Assembly: GCA_009839775.1 (NCBI GenBank) | Contig: VXOZ01000046.1 | Span: forward strand, 1 to 17,791 | From: Chloroflexota bacterium | GTDB lineage: Bacteria; Chloroflexota; UBA11872; VXOZ01 | Reading direction: 5' to 3' | Length of the DNA: 17,791 nt | Shown: one piece after another, positions 1-7,083 of the stretch | How positions within the stretch are numbered: the first letter of the stretch is position 1 | How the letters are laid out: each line of letters begins with the position of its first letter | The notes under the pieces: generated by a model | Seen by the model: the letters and a program-made list of their open reading frames with translations, nothing else | What the model was told of the DNA's origin: nothing | Database searches by the model: none | Translations under genes and position numbers: made by a program

Positions 1-1600
1 CGGCGTCGATCATGGCGAAGGGGTTGAGCCGCGCCGGGTCCTTGCCGAAGGCGATGAAGGCGCCGCCGAGCGCCTCTGCCGTGTGCTGGAAGGATCGTCC
101 GTCGTCGATCACGACGGCCTCTCCGCCCGCGCCCGCGATCCCGGCGACCAGTTCCTGCATCAGCACCGACTTGCCCGAACCCGACTTGCCGGTCACGGCC
201 ACGTTGTAGTTCCCCGCCTCGTTCGCGAACGGGGACCAGGGGGCGGGTTGCCCGCGCCTTCCGACGAGCAGAAGTGCGGGCGGCGCGTCGGCCGCCGCCC
301 TCTGGCCGCGCCACTCGCCGTGCACGGGCGCCAGGTTGACGGCGGATGAGGTGAGCAGCGTCTTCATCCGTCCCATCCGGGCGAGGTCGGCGTCGAGACC
401 CCCCGCAGGCGACATCGGCAGGCAGGCGAGCCAGCCGGGCAGGTGGGCGTAGCGCTCCGCTCCCAGCCGCCAGCCCTGGCCGTGGTAGATGGCGCGCACC
501 GCCTGTTCGGCCTCGTCAATCGCATCCAAAGGCGCGTAGACCGAGATGGCGTAGGAGGCCCGCACCAGGCGCTCGCCCTCTTTCAGCCGCTCGGTCACGA
601 AGCGCCAGTCCCGGGCCTTCTCGGGAAGACCCGGCAGGTAGCGCGCGATACCCGTGCCCGCCTGCTGGGTCGCGCGGGCGGATTTGAGGAACGCGCGTTC
701 CCCGTCCGAGGCCTCGCCCATCATCACGGTGAGCGCGGTCAGGACCGGCGCGCCGGGTTGCAGAAAGTCGCGATAGAAATCCCCGATCAGGGCATTGCCA
801 CGCCAGCCGGGCCACACCTCCGGGAATGCGCGCGCGGAGAGCACGCGGACGCCCAGGTCCGTCCCGTCGGGGTGGTGGAAGACCAGTCCCGCCGGCGCGA
901 CGCTCATCGCGCGTCCCGGCGCCGCGCATTGCAGGTGGATCGGGTCGCGCGGCGACCAGCGCCTCTCGGGGCGTACCATCCCCCCGTCGTGCTCTCCCTC
1001 CAGGTCGGGCGCCGTGAGTTCCGCAGCGAGCGACAACAACCCGTCAGGCTCCAGCCTTCGCGCCAAGGTCCCGATCGAGGCGAGCGCGCCCTCGATCGCG
1101 CGGCGGAAGCCGCCGAGCGCGGTCTCCGAAGCCGGTCCCGGCCGGCCCGGCAGGCAGGCCGCGAGGAACACCCGGCAGTCGTTCAGCGTGAACGGCGGCC
1201 CGCCCGCGTGGAGCGGCCGCCAGCCGGCGCCCCTGAAGAGTGCTTCGCGCCGCGCCGCCATCACCGCCTGCAGACCGCCCGCGGCCTCCCTCGGCGCGGC
1301 CCAGTCCCCGATCGCCCGCCCGTAGCGCGGGCTCGTCCAGTGGATCACCTGCACGATGGAGCGATCCGGCGCCGAGTCGGCGAGCGTTCCCGCCAGCGCG
1401 TCCAGCGTCCCCTCGTCCACGCCCGCGAAGGGGGGGAGTTCCAGGACGAAGCCCAGGCTCTCCGCATTCACGTAGAACTCGCCCGCCTCGTCCCAGGCCC
1501 GCCAGGGCAGGAGATCGACGAGCGGCTCGGGATGCGCCGGGAGCGTCCAGGTCCCCAGCGCGTCCTCTCCCCCGAACAAATCCCTGATGCGCCCGATCAC
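1..1600 (-). CDS. traC: TraC, F-type T4SS assembly ATPase (3' end outside window)
   Basis: This is the VirB4-like cytoplasmic ATPase that energises F-type pilus assembly. The frame is open from a GTG at 1600 to the left edge, giving 533 codons. The N-terminus has the TraC-type signature around LLPWRAWDEAGEFYV followed by GFVLELPP. Further on come the typical NALIGDFYRDFL and FANEAGNYNVAVTGKSGSGK stretches. The last contains the Walker A motif GKSGSGKS at residues 471-478 (nt 167-190), followed by VVIDDGRSF and LNPFA. The C-terminal Walker B half lies outside the window. The GTG start overlaps the traV stop in a GTGA junction, so translational coupling is likely. I saw no frameshift in the regions I translated. 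The plus-strand open frames here are GC-rich shadows. Confidence 0.95.
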   Translation of the reverse strand, partial: MIGRIRDLFGGEDALGTWTLPAHPEPLVDLLPWRAWDEAGEFYVNAESLGFVLELPPFAGVDEGTLDALAGTLADSAPDRSIVQVIHWTSPRYGRAIGDWAAPREAAGGLQAVMAARREALFRGAGWRPLHAGGPPFTLNDCRVFLAACLPGRPGPASETALGGFRRAIEGALASIGTLARRLEPDGLLSLAAELTAPDLEGEHDGGMVRPERRWSPRDPIHLQCAAPGRAMSVAPAGLVFHHPDGTDLGVRVLSARAFPEVWPGWRGNALIGDFYRDFLQPGAPVLTALTVMMGEASDGERAFLKSARATQQAGTGIARYLPGLPEKARDWRFVTERLKEGERLVRASYAISVYAPLDAIDEAEQAVRAIYHGQGWRLGAERYAHLPGWLACLPMSPAGGLDADLARMGRMKTLLTSSAVNLAPVHGEWRGQRAAADAPPALLLVGRRGQPAPWSPFANEAGNYNVAVTGKSGSGKSVLMQELVAGIAGAGGEAVVIDDGRSFQHTAEALGGAFIAFGKDPARLNPFAMIDA

Positions 1601-2100
1601 GGGAGCCTCCAGCGCGCGGGCTCCACCACGACCCACACCCAGCCCGCCTCGCGGTAGACGCCGCTAGAGTCCACGTAGGGCGCGATCCATATCCGGGCGA
1701 CGCGTTCTTTCGTCCGGAGGTTTTCATTCGCCTCGTCCGGAATCTCTTCCGCCGCTGTTAAAACGAACAGCGGCTCGGCCGTAGCCACCTCCCCGTCGTC
1801 TCCCTCATCGAGGCGGATGAGTTCCACGAACCAGGCGAGGATGCCGCTCAGGAACGCTGTCCCTGTGGTTTCCGTGGAACGAATCGAGGAGGAGGGAGTC
1901 ATTTCCAGCACCTCTGCCCGTGACATGACGGCGGGATCCGCCTCGGACACGCTCGCGCACGCCGTCCCCTGCGCGATGGGGCATTGCCAGGACTCGCCCA
2001 CGTGGCTCCCCCCCGCACAGCCTGCGAGGAGCAGGACCCCAAGGAGCATGGCAAACGCTCGCAAAGGCGTTCCGGTTATTTGTTGGATATTCGATTTCAT
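1597..2100 (-). CDS. traV: TraV, outer-membrane lipoprotein of F-type T4SS
   Basis: This 167-aa protein has a lipoprotein signal: a positively charged start, a hydrophobic run and the lipobox LAGC with Cys28 as the lipidated residue. After it comes a WQCP....GTACASVSE segment that matches the conserved cysteine region of TraV, the VirB7-like protein that anchors the TraK/TraB core complex in the outer membrane. The ATG overlaps the traB stop (ATGA), and a strong Shine-Dalgarno GGGAGGAG lies just upstream inside traB. It sits between traB and traC as in F plasmids. The rest of the sequence is not very conserved, so the call rests on lipobox, Cys motif and position. Confidence 0.88.
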   Translation of the reverse strand: MKSNIQQITGTPLRAFAMLLGVLLLAGCAGGSHVGESWQCPIAQGTACASVSEADPAVMSRAEVLEMTPSSSIRSTETTGTAFLSGILAWFVELIRLDEGDDGEVATAEPLFVLTAAEEIPDEANENLRTKERVARIWIAPYVDSSGVYREAGWVWVVVEPARWRLP

Positions 2101-3314
2101 CTGCTCCTCCCGTGGTTGTTGTTGCTCTTCCTGTCTTCTCTCCCGTCGAGCTGTGCGCCCTCGATGAACACGACGGTGACCCGCGTGCCCGTCTGGAGCT
2201 GGATCACCGGCTGGTACTGCTCGGCCCGGCGGATCAGGTAGTCCGCCACCCGGCGGCCGGCCGACCCGGCGCCCGCGCCTAGACCCGCGCGTCCCAGGTC
2301 GCCCAGGCTCGCCGCGTTCTCGGACCCCGCCGTCCCGGCAGGCGCCTGGAGCACGTTGGCGGCGGTCTCGCCCGCGCCTGATACCAGGCCCGCGAGAAAG
2401 GCCTTCTCCACGAGCGCTCCCTCGCGGCTCACCACCGGACCCCGCACGCCGGCCTTGCCGCCGCCCGCCACGAAGCCCGAGACTTCCGTCTCGATCACCG
2501 TCCCGGACTCGGGACCGGCGCAGGTCATGGTCCGAAGCCGCACGTAGACTTTCTCCGACGATAAGTCCCCGTAGGCGGCGCCCGTCAGCGTGCAGCCCGC
2601 GACGTCGGCTTCCATCGCCTCACCGTCCGCCGCCGCGCTCCGCGCCCTGCCCGTGAGGCGCAGCAGGACCGGCCGCGGGTCGCCCTGGGAGGCGACGCCC
2701 GCAGAGGCGTCCACCCCCGCCAGCACCACCGCCTCGGCGTAGGCGCCCGCGGGCAGCCAGGAGGAAAGGGGGCGTGGTCCCGCGCCAGAGCCGTCTTCGT
2801 CCGCAGGATCCGGGGTTTTCTCGAATTCCCGGATCATGGGCGCCGCTGGCGCAGCGCCACCCGGCCCCTGGGAAGTCCTCCCGCCCGGGGCGGAGCGTTT
2901 CGTCTGAGGCGGTGCGACGGGGCGGGCATCGAGCTTTCGTCGCAACTCGTCGATCGCGGCCGACTGCCGGTCGATCACCAGGCGCCCGTCCTCGGCGTTG
3001 CGCTTGAGTCGCGCCCTGAGCCGCGCGTTCTCTTGATCGGAGCGGCGGTTCTTCGTCTCCATCTCCCGGAGCCGCGCCTCGAGTTGCCCGATCCGCGCCT
3101 CAGAGCGCCGCACCCAGGTCGTCTCCGCCGTATCGGGTCCGGCCAGCCTCGCCCGGACCCCGCTCCGCGGCGGCGGCGCCTCGCCCCCGCCCGCCGAGAA
3201 CCAGGCCGCGAACGCGATCAGCGCCGCCGCGGCGATACCCGAGAACAGAAGCAGCTGCTGTCCGCGGATCCTCCTGCTCTCCGGGTCCATCGGGGTCTTC
3301 TCCTCCCGGCTCAT
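2097..3314 (-). CDS. traB: TraB, VirB10-like inner-membrane-to-outer-membrane scaffold
   Basis: This is a 405-aa TraB/VirB10-type protein that spans the envelope and links the T4SS core complex. The ATG at 3314 overlaps the traK stop (ATGA). An upstream in-frame extension reaching 3503 would overlap traK by almost 200 bases and has no TraB-like sequence, so I reject it. Visible parts are a short cytoplasmic N-terminus and one transmembrane helix (about residues 21-41). Next come a proline-rich bit, a coiled coil (about 68-130, built on ARLREMETKNRR-type heptads) and a low-complexity linker. The C-terminal beta-rich domain contains SWLPAGAYAEAVVLAGVDA and ends in QYQPVIQLQTGTRVTVVFIEG, both characteristic of TraB. 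Confidence 0.94.
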   Translation of the reverse strand: MSREEKTPMDPESRRIRGQQLLLFSGIAAAALIAFAAWFSAGGGEAPPPRSGVRARLAGPDTAETTWVRRSEARIGQLEARLREMETKNRRSDQENARLRARLKRNAEDGRLVIDRQSAAIDELRRKLDARPVAPPQTKRSAPGGRTSQGPGGAAPAAPMIREFEKTPDPADEDGSGAGPRPLSSWLPAGAYAEAVVLAGVDASAGVASQGDPRPVLLRLTGRARSAAADGEAMEADVAGCTLTGAAYGDLSSEKVYVRLRTMTCAGPESGTVIETEVSGFVAGGGKAGVRGPVVSREGALVEKAFLAGLVSGAGETAANVLQAPAGTAGSENAASLGDLGRAGLGAGAGSAGRRVADYLIRRAEQYQPVIQLQTGTRVTVVFIEGAQLDGREDRKSNNNHGRSR

Positions 3315-4045
3315 TGCGCCGCCCCCACCGGGTAGGTTTCGCGCACCGCCACGAGGAGCCGGCCGCCCGAGGGAGCGCTGCCGCGAGGCGCCGGCCAGAG
3401 CGCGGCCACGCCCGGCGCGAGGGTCTCCATGAGGGTCTCGGGGTCGTCCCGGGAACCCGCCTTTATTTCGTACACGTGCGCGGTGAAGCGCCGCCCGCGC
3501 CATGCCTCGACGGGTATCAGAACCTTCGCGCCGGGCGGTACGGGCAAGGTCTCGATGACGTAGCCCGGCAATAGGTCGCGCCGCGCCACGGCGCGGACCA
3601 GCGCCACGAGCGCGCCCACACGCGCATCACCCGGCCCCGGACTTTCCGCGCGAGGCGCCGCGGCAACGTTCCGGATCAGTATCTGCGCCGAACCCCGCGC
3701 GACCGCTTGCAGCGCCAGCCGGTAGGTGAACCCCTTCGCCGTCCCGATGAACAGCGTCAGCGCCTCCCGGGCCTTGGCCGCGGTCTCCAGGGGCCGCAGG
3801 TAGACGTCCCCGCGCGCCGCGTCGTGCTCCACCGCGAAACCGTCCGGCCCCCGGACCACGCGCGCCACGCGATCGTTTGCAAGCGTTATCCGGCTCACCG
3901 ACCGGTCCGATATCTCGGCTTCGAGCTCCGCGTGGTCGGCGGCGTCGAGTATCTGCATCGCAGACGCCGGCGCCGCCCAGAGAAAGAGCGCCGCCGTCAG
4001 AAGCGAGGCAGCGAGAGTCGTCCAAGGATTTCTCGATTGCGTCAT
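3311..4045 (-). CDS. traK: TraK, VirB9-like secretin-type core protein
   Basis: This 244-aa protein has a clear Sec signal peptide: a hydrophobic core around residues 11-24 and an ASA cleavage site after Ala29. The mature part starts MQILDAADHAELEAEIS and continues with SRITLANDRVARV, which matches the N-terminal region of TraK, the periplasmic/outer-membrane core subunit partnered by TraV and TraB. Later segments (DVYLRPL, LFIGTAKGFTYRLAL) also fit TraK. It starts one base after the TraE stop and ends in an ATGA overlap with traB, so it is tightly coupled within the operon. Confidence 0.92.
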   Translation of the reverse strand: MTQSRNPWTTLAASLLTAALFLWAAPASAMQILDAADHAELEAEISDRSVSRITLANDRVARVVRGPDGFAVEHDAARGDVYLRPLETAAKAREALTLFIGTAKGFTYRLALQAVARGSAQILIRNVAAAPRAESPGPGDARVGALVALVRAVARRDLLPGYVIETLPVPPGAKVLIPVEAWRGRRFTAHVYEIKAGSRDDPETLMETLAPGVAALWPAPRGSAPSGGRLLVAVRETYPVGAAQ

Positions 4046-4046
4046 T

Positions 4047-4604
4047 TTATTTTCGAGCCTCCATCTCTTCGAAACGAAGCAGGCCGATCCGGCCCGCGTC
4101 CACGCGGAAGGACAGCCGGTAGCGCTTCCGCTCGCGCGAGACCGGCTCGCGCCCCACCCAGGTCGCGAGCTCCCCGCTCACGACGACCGTCAGTCTCCCG
4201 GGGTCCGCCTCGATCCGCCCGGGATAGAAGGCGGTCGTGAGGTCACGCCGCGCCATGCGACCGGCCTCGGCCGCGACCCAGGCCCCGATCGCGCCCCGCG
4301 CGGAGGCATGACTCAAGCGCGCCGCCGCCTCGCGGGCCTGCTCCGCGTTCTCGGGCGTCAGCGTCAGGAGCGTCACCGCCACGGTCCTCCCCATGTCCTC
4401 GAGGTAACGGAGCCCTGTCCGCCCGCCGCCGACCTCCCACGTCGGCCCCGCGACCGCGGGCACCAGCACCGTCATGCGCTCCACCGAGGCGAGACCCAGG
4501 ATCAGGCCCAGGTTGGCCAGCAACGAGAGTGCGAGCAGCGCGGCCAGCGCCGCGCGCCCGTCGCGCACGCGCCTGCGCTCGGCTTCCATCAGTTCGCGTT
4601 TCAT
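4047..4604 (-). CDS. traE: TraE, VirB8-like inner-membrane subunit
   Basis: This 185-aa protein matches the TraE/VirB8-like family in length and layout. It has a short charged N-terminus, a single transmembrane helix at about residues 18-40, and a soluble periplasmic domain that begins with VERMTVLVP. It contains the typical YLEDMGRTVAVTLLTLTPENA stretch. The family provides the inner-membrane platform for pilus biogenesis. A Shine-Dalgarno GAGGAGG is located about 9 bases before the ATG, in the 14-base gap after traL. Position between traL and traK is as in F. Confidence 0.92.
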   Translation of the reverse strand: MKRELMEAERRRVRDGRAALAALLALSLLANLGLILGLASVERMTVLVPAVAGPTWEVGGGRTGLRYLEDMGRTVAVTLLTLTPENAEQAREAAARLSHASARGAIGAWVAAEAGRMARRDLTTAFYPGRIEADPGRLTVVVSGELATWVGREPVSRERKRYRLSFRVDAGRIGLLRFEEMEARK

Positions 4605-4618
4605 CCCCTACAACCTCC

Positions 4619-4912
4619 TCATCCGATGAAGCGGCGCACGTGGCTCGGCGGCGCGCCCCTGAGACCCATCGCGAAGCCGGGCAGGAACCAGTAGAGCGCG
4701 CAGATCGCCACGTCCGCCCCCCCGCCCCGCTTGGCCCGACGCAGAAGCGCCCAGCCCGCGAGACCGATCAGCAAGCCCGTCAGGAACGCGTTCGCCGCCA
4801 AGCCCAGGAGCGCCGGTCCCAGCAGGGCCGCCGCCTCGTCCAGGGTCCAGAACAGCCAGCGCTCGGGATCGTCCAGGCGCGAGGGGATCGCGTGTTTGGC
4901 CTGATCGCTCAT
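4619..4912 (-). CDS. traL: TraL, VirB3-like inner-membrane protein
   Basis: This 97-aa protein starts with the TraL-type motif IPSRLDDPERWLFWTLDEA. A long hydrophobic region follows (about residues 28-57, one or two membrane passes). The C-terminus is YWFLPGF.MGLRGAPPSHVRRFIG, typical of the family (TraL ends in a similar PS..R.FIG). TraL works with the TraC ATPase at the inner membrane. The gene lies 9 bases after traA and 14 bases before traE. Size, motif and order all agree. Confidence 0.93.
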   Translation of the reverse strand: MSDQAKHAIPSRLDDPERWLFWTLDEAAALLGPALLGLAANAFLTGLLIGLAGWALLRRAKRGGGADVAICALYWFLPGFAMGLRGAPPSHVRRFIG

Positions 4913-4921
4913 CCGTTCTCC

Positions 4922-5218
4922 TCATACGAGCGCCGTGCCGACGAGGCCGGTGACGATGCCGGTGCCCGCGCCCGCCGCGATGCCCACCCCGACCGCTCCG
5001 GCGAGCTGGGCCGCGTTGAAGCGAAGCACCGAGCCCACCAGGGCGGCGCCCACCGCGAGCGCGGCCGCGAGCTGTCCGCCCGTGCCCGAGACGATCCCGG
5101 TCACCGTGTCGAGCGGACCCGTGAACGTCGTGTCCGTCGTCGCCCAGGCGGCGCCGGTTCCCCACAGCGCCCAAGCGAGCGCGGCGAGGACGTGTCCGGG
5201 CAAAGGGAATCTTCTCAT
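4922..5218 (-). CDS. traA: TraA-like F-type pilin precursor
   Basis: This 98-aa prepilin has a signal peptide with a probable cleavage after AWA (residue 26). That leaves a mature chain of about 72 aa, very close to the 70 aa of F pilin. The mature chain has two hydrophobic helices separated by a short polar loop (RFNAAQ), the classic TraA topology. It is extremely rich in Ala, Gly and Val. The ATG at 5218 overlaps the stop of the upstream HTH gene (ATGA). The first position before traL, traE and traK supports the call. Overall identity to known pilins cannot be judged here because the family diverges quickly. Confidence 0.87.
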   Translation of the reverse strand: MRRFPLPGHVLAALAWALWGTGAAWATTDTTFTGPLDTVTGIVSGTGGQLAAALAVGAALVGSVLRFNAAQLAGAVGVGIAAGAGTGIVTGLVGTALV

Positions 5219-5442
5219 CGCGTCATCCTCCCTGTGGCAACTCCGTCGTCGGACGTCGATGCCCGCCGCCGCGCCGAGGCCCACGCCTCCAGATCCGCGA
5301 GCAGGTAGCGCACCCGCGAGCCGAAGCGGTGGAAGACGGGTCCCTGGCCGGTTACGCGGTATCGGTCCAGCGTCCTCGGCGAGAGGCCGAGCCACTCCGC
5401 CGCCTGCCGCGTGCTCAGGTAGTTCCTGGCGTTCTCGTTCAT
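5215..5442 (-). CDS. Small helix-turn-helix (AlpA/excisionase-like) protein leading the tra operon
   Basis: This 75-aa protein begins with a MerR/AlpA-type DNA-binding helix-turn-helix. The pattern YLSTRQAAEWLGLSPRTLDRY (residues 9-29) is followed by the wing GPVFHRFGSRVRYLLADLEAW (residues 34-54), as in HTH_17 excisionase-like proteins. I chose the ATG at 5442 because a Shine-Dalgarno AAGGAGA lies about 7 bases upstream and the HTH starts right after it. A longer frame up to 5598 adds only GC-rich non-conserved residues. Its stop overlaps the TraA start, so it is translated from the same message as the pilus genes. It probably regulates the operon or acts as an excision factor; which of these cannot be told from sequence alone. 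Confidence 0.85.
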   Translation of the reverse strand: MNENARNYLSTRQAAEWLGLSPRTLDRYRVTGQGPVFHRFGSRVRYLLADLEAWASARRRASTSDDGVATGRMTR

Positions 5443-5643
5443 GCGTATCTCTCCTTGTTCTTCGTGACCGGCCCCGGCAGCCGGGGCCCTTGCGGTGAAA
5501 GCGCCGGGCGCCATGTCCCGGCGAACGGCTTTGGTGTCGGTCGCCTCCGGCGTTCCGGCGCGGGCGCCGGGAGGCGAAACAGCTTCTCGATCGATCATCC
5601 AGGGTCGTGTCCTTGTGGGACCCGGGAATCGTCACGGAGAGCG
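5443..5643 (-). promoter_or_regulatory. Structured 5' leader of the tra operon
   Basis: About 190 bases separate the predicted transcription start from the first start codon. There is no convincing gene here. Two GC-rich hairpins stand out. One is a perfect 9-bp inverted repeat GGCCCCGGC/GCCGGGGCC at 5470-5478 and 5480-5488, only about 15 bases upstream of the Shine-Dalgarno. The other is an imperfect arm pair at 5542-5552 and 5564-5576 (CGCCTCCGGCG against a CGCCGGGAGGCG-type arm). They could control translation or transcription of the operon. No U-tract follows, so they are not ordinary terminators. Confidence 0.4.
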
Positions 5644-5672
5644 AATATAAGACGAAAATTATTGACCCGCAA
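5644..5672 (-). promoter_or_regulatory. Candidate sigma70 promoter of the tra operon
   Basis: On the minus strand, a -35 box TTGCGG (5667-5672) is separated by exactly 17 bases from a -10 box TATATT (5644-5649). The spacer and surroundings are AT-rich, in sharp contrast to the GC-rich operon. It points towards the HTH-traA-traL genes and is the best promoter match upstream of them. Transcription would start near 5637. Confidence 0.55.
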
Positions 5673-5808
5673 TCATTTCCGGTTGCGCCTCGCCTACGTT
5701 TTCATCGGGTTTGCGATCTCGTCTGCGACAGGCTGCGCAGCGGTGCGACAAAAAAATGTGGGATCCCCGGGGAAGGGGCAAGGGAAGACGGCGCGGGGAA
5801 GCGGGCGT

Positions 5809-6138
5809 TCACGAGTCCGTTTTGTTCACTTCCGAATATCCCCGGATCCGGAGGCCGCCGCGAAGTCCGGCCACTGCGCCCTGCTTCGCAGGTTGTCCCT
5901 TCGCGCAGCGTCCAGGCATGAACGGCGGCTGCCGGCGTCGCGCGGGTTGGGTCTCGACCGGAAAAACCCCTGCCGTGGCAAGGCGCTGCGCGCTTCCCGT
6001 CCGCAGGCCGTGCCCACTGACCCGACCCTCCACGCCTGCGTCCCGTGCGCGGCGGATTATGACGTGCCGGATGCTGCCATCCGTCAGGCGCCTCTCAAGC
6101 AACCGGCCCGACCCGTGTACGGCTCGAAACAGCGCCAA
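5809..6138 (-). pseudogene. C-terminal remnant of a tyrosine recombinase/integrase
   Basis: The frame reads LFRAVHGSGRLLERRLTDGS, then EGRVSGHGLRTGSAQRLATAG, then MPGRCAKGQPAKQGA. This matches the C-terminal catalytic domain of XerC-like integrases found in integrative elements (family pattern GHSLRVGSAQ..A..GA ... GRW.SP.MP..YA). The HxxR pair is present (His43, Arg46 from the first residue of this fragment). The usual Trp of the GRW motif is Arg69, and the position of the nucleophilic Tyr holds Cys78. There is no N-terminal half: a stop lies just upstream at about 6157, and the start given is a TTG. It is therefore a truncated, catalytically dead remnant, on the same strand as the tra operon and just upstream of its promoter. 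It probably marks the old integration end of the element. Confidence 0.75.
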
Positions 6139-6304
6139 TTCCCTTGTTTCATTATTCTATTGTATGCTGATGTTCCGGGTCGTCCGCCGAATACAACACG
6201 GCCAAGCCGAAATAGGCGGACATTCCTTCATGGATTGTATGCCAACGGCCCGGATGAATTTGGATTTGCTTCCGCCTGGTCGCGTATACAATTCCCATAG
6301 GCAT

Positions 6305-6436
6305 ACTTCGAAATACGCCGGACTGGCGAAGTGTTCCACGGATACGGCGCTTCGGGACATTCAGGATTTGAAGGCCCGCGGGGTTTTCATCTGGAATCCC
6401 GGTGGTGGACGGGGTACGAGCTGCCGCTTGCCGAAT
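6305..6436 (+). pseudogene. C-terminal winged-helix remnant of a Fic-family protein
   Basis: This stretch translates as TSKYAGLAKCSTDTALRDIQ followed by DLKARGVF and NPGGGRGTSCRLPN. That resembles the C-terminal winged-helix tail of Fic proteins of the DUF4172 type (pattern TSSKWAKL.K.S.DTALRDI.DLV.RGVL....GGGRSTSY.L). Neither the catalytic HPFxxGNG motif nor any other Fic core sequence is visible upstream in any frame, so only the tail survives. The surrounding open frame (5711 onwards) is otherwise GC-rich and unlike any protein I know. It is probably a leftover from a recombination event. Confidence 0.65.
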
Positions 6437-6806
6437 CGCATTCCAGAGCAAGTCATCAACAAGAACGGCAGTTCAAGGCGATCGGGATTGAGCCAACAAA
6501 ACTTCTCTGTGCCAACTCTCATCCATGCCCTCTTGTTGCAATTCGGGATGACCATTCCCCGTTTCCCTCGAGACGATTTGTTCCATGGGATTCTCGAGTT
6601 TCTTGTACGGCAATTGGAAATTCGTCATTAGCGAGTTGTTACGGACCGGACTTTGAAGGATGTCAAAATAATCGGACACGGACTCGCTGGAGTGCGTGGG
6701 AATTATAATCAATCCGCTTTCGCTTTGATTACAAGCACCGAATGGCAGATTTTAATCGAAACACAGAATTCGTATATCTATAATAATATCAATATATTAC
6801 AAGGTG
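6437..6806. other. No gene seen; contains an AT-rich patch
   Basis: I see no convincing coding sequence in this stretch. Short open frames on both strands lack start signals and family resemblance. Base composition drops sharply from about 6690 to 6810, with runs such as TATAATAATATCAATATATT, unlike either flank. This may be a recombination joint between the mobile element and the island to the right. Confidence 0.4.
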
Positions 6807-6929
6807 TTATCGTTCGCAAGCCAAATTGTAAGAATCGAACTGGTGGTAGGGCTCCTGTACTTTGGCCAGATGGCCCAGAGCCCGCGCTAGTCGGTCGATC
6901 CAATCCGCGGCCATGAATTCCTCCGACAT
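6807..6929 (-). CDS. Small 40-aa ORF, possibly a truncated gene start
   Basis: The ATG at 6929 is preceded by AAAGGAG with about 8 bases of spacing, a good ribosome site. The peptide begins MSEEFMAADWIDRLARALGH and goes on with LAKVQEPYHQFDSYNLACER, an amphipathic, plausible protein sequence. It stops exactly where the DNA turns AT-rich. That suggests the 5' end of a longer gene cut off by rearrangement, but I do not recognise the family. It could also be a chance ORF. Confidence 0.35.
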   Translation of the reverse strand: MSEEFMAADWIDRLARALGHLAKVQEPYHQFDSYNLACER

Positions 6930-7083
6930 CACGCGCACTCCTTTCCCCACCCCGCAGTGCTGCACGGATATTGAACCGCGCTAGCCTGAGACTTGCGGAT
7001 CTCGACTGACAAGCTATCGAGAAGCCATCCCAACCTAAAAAACAACCGACTCTTTATTCAGATATGTGAATCAGCGGAGAGCG

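Noticed and set aside
443..1657. 404-codon open frame on the plus strand
   Set aside because: It is the antisense shadow of traC. The minus frame carries clear TraC motifs including Walker A; the plus product is Arg/Pro-rich and unlike any family.
3315..3503. Longer start for TraB
   Set aside because: It would overlap traK by almost 200 bases and adds only Arg/Gly-rich residues. The ATG at 3314 gives the normal ATGA junction and a TraB-like N-terminus.
5329..6631. Two long GC-rich open frames on the plus strand upstream of and through the Fic remnant
   Set aside because: Apart from the short Fic-like piece they have no family resemblance, overlap the tra leader and integrase remnant, and look like chance frames in GC-rich DNA.
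6815..6850. Sequence resembling a tRNA T-loop (AGTTCGATTCT on the minus strand)
   Set aside because: No acceptor stem, anticodon arm or CCA could be paired with it, and it lies inside a plausible small reading frame.
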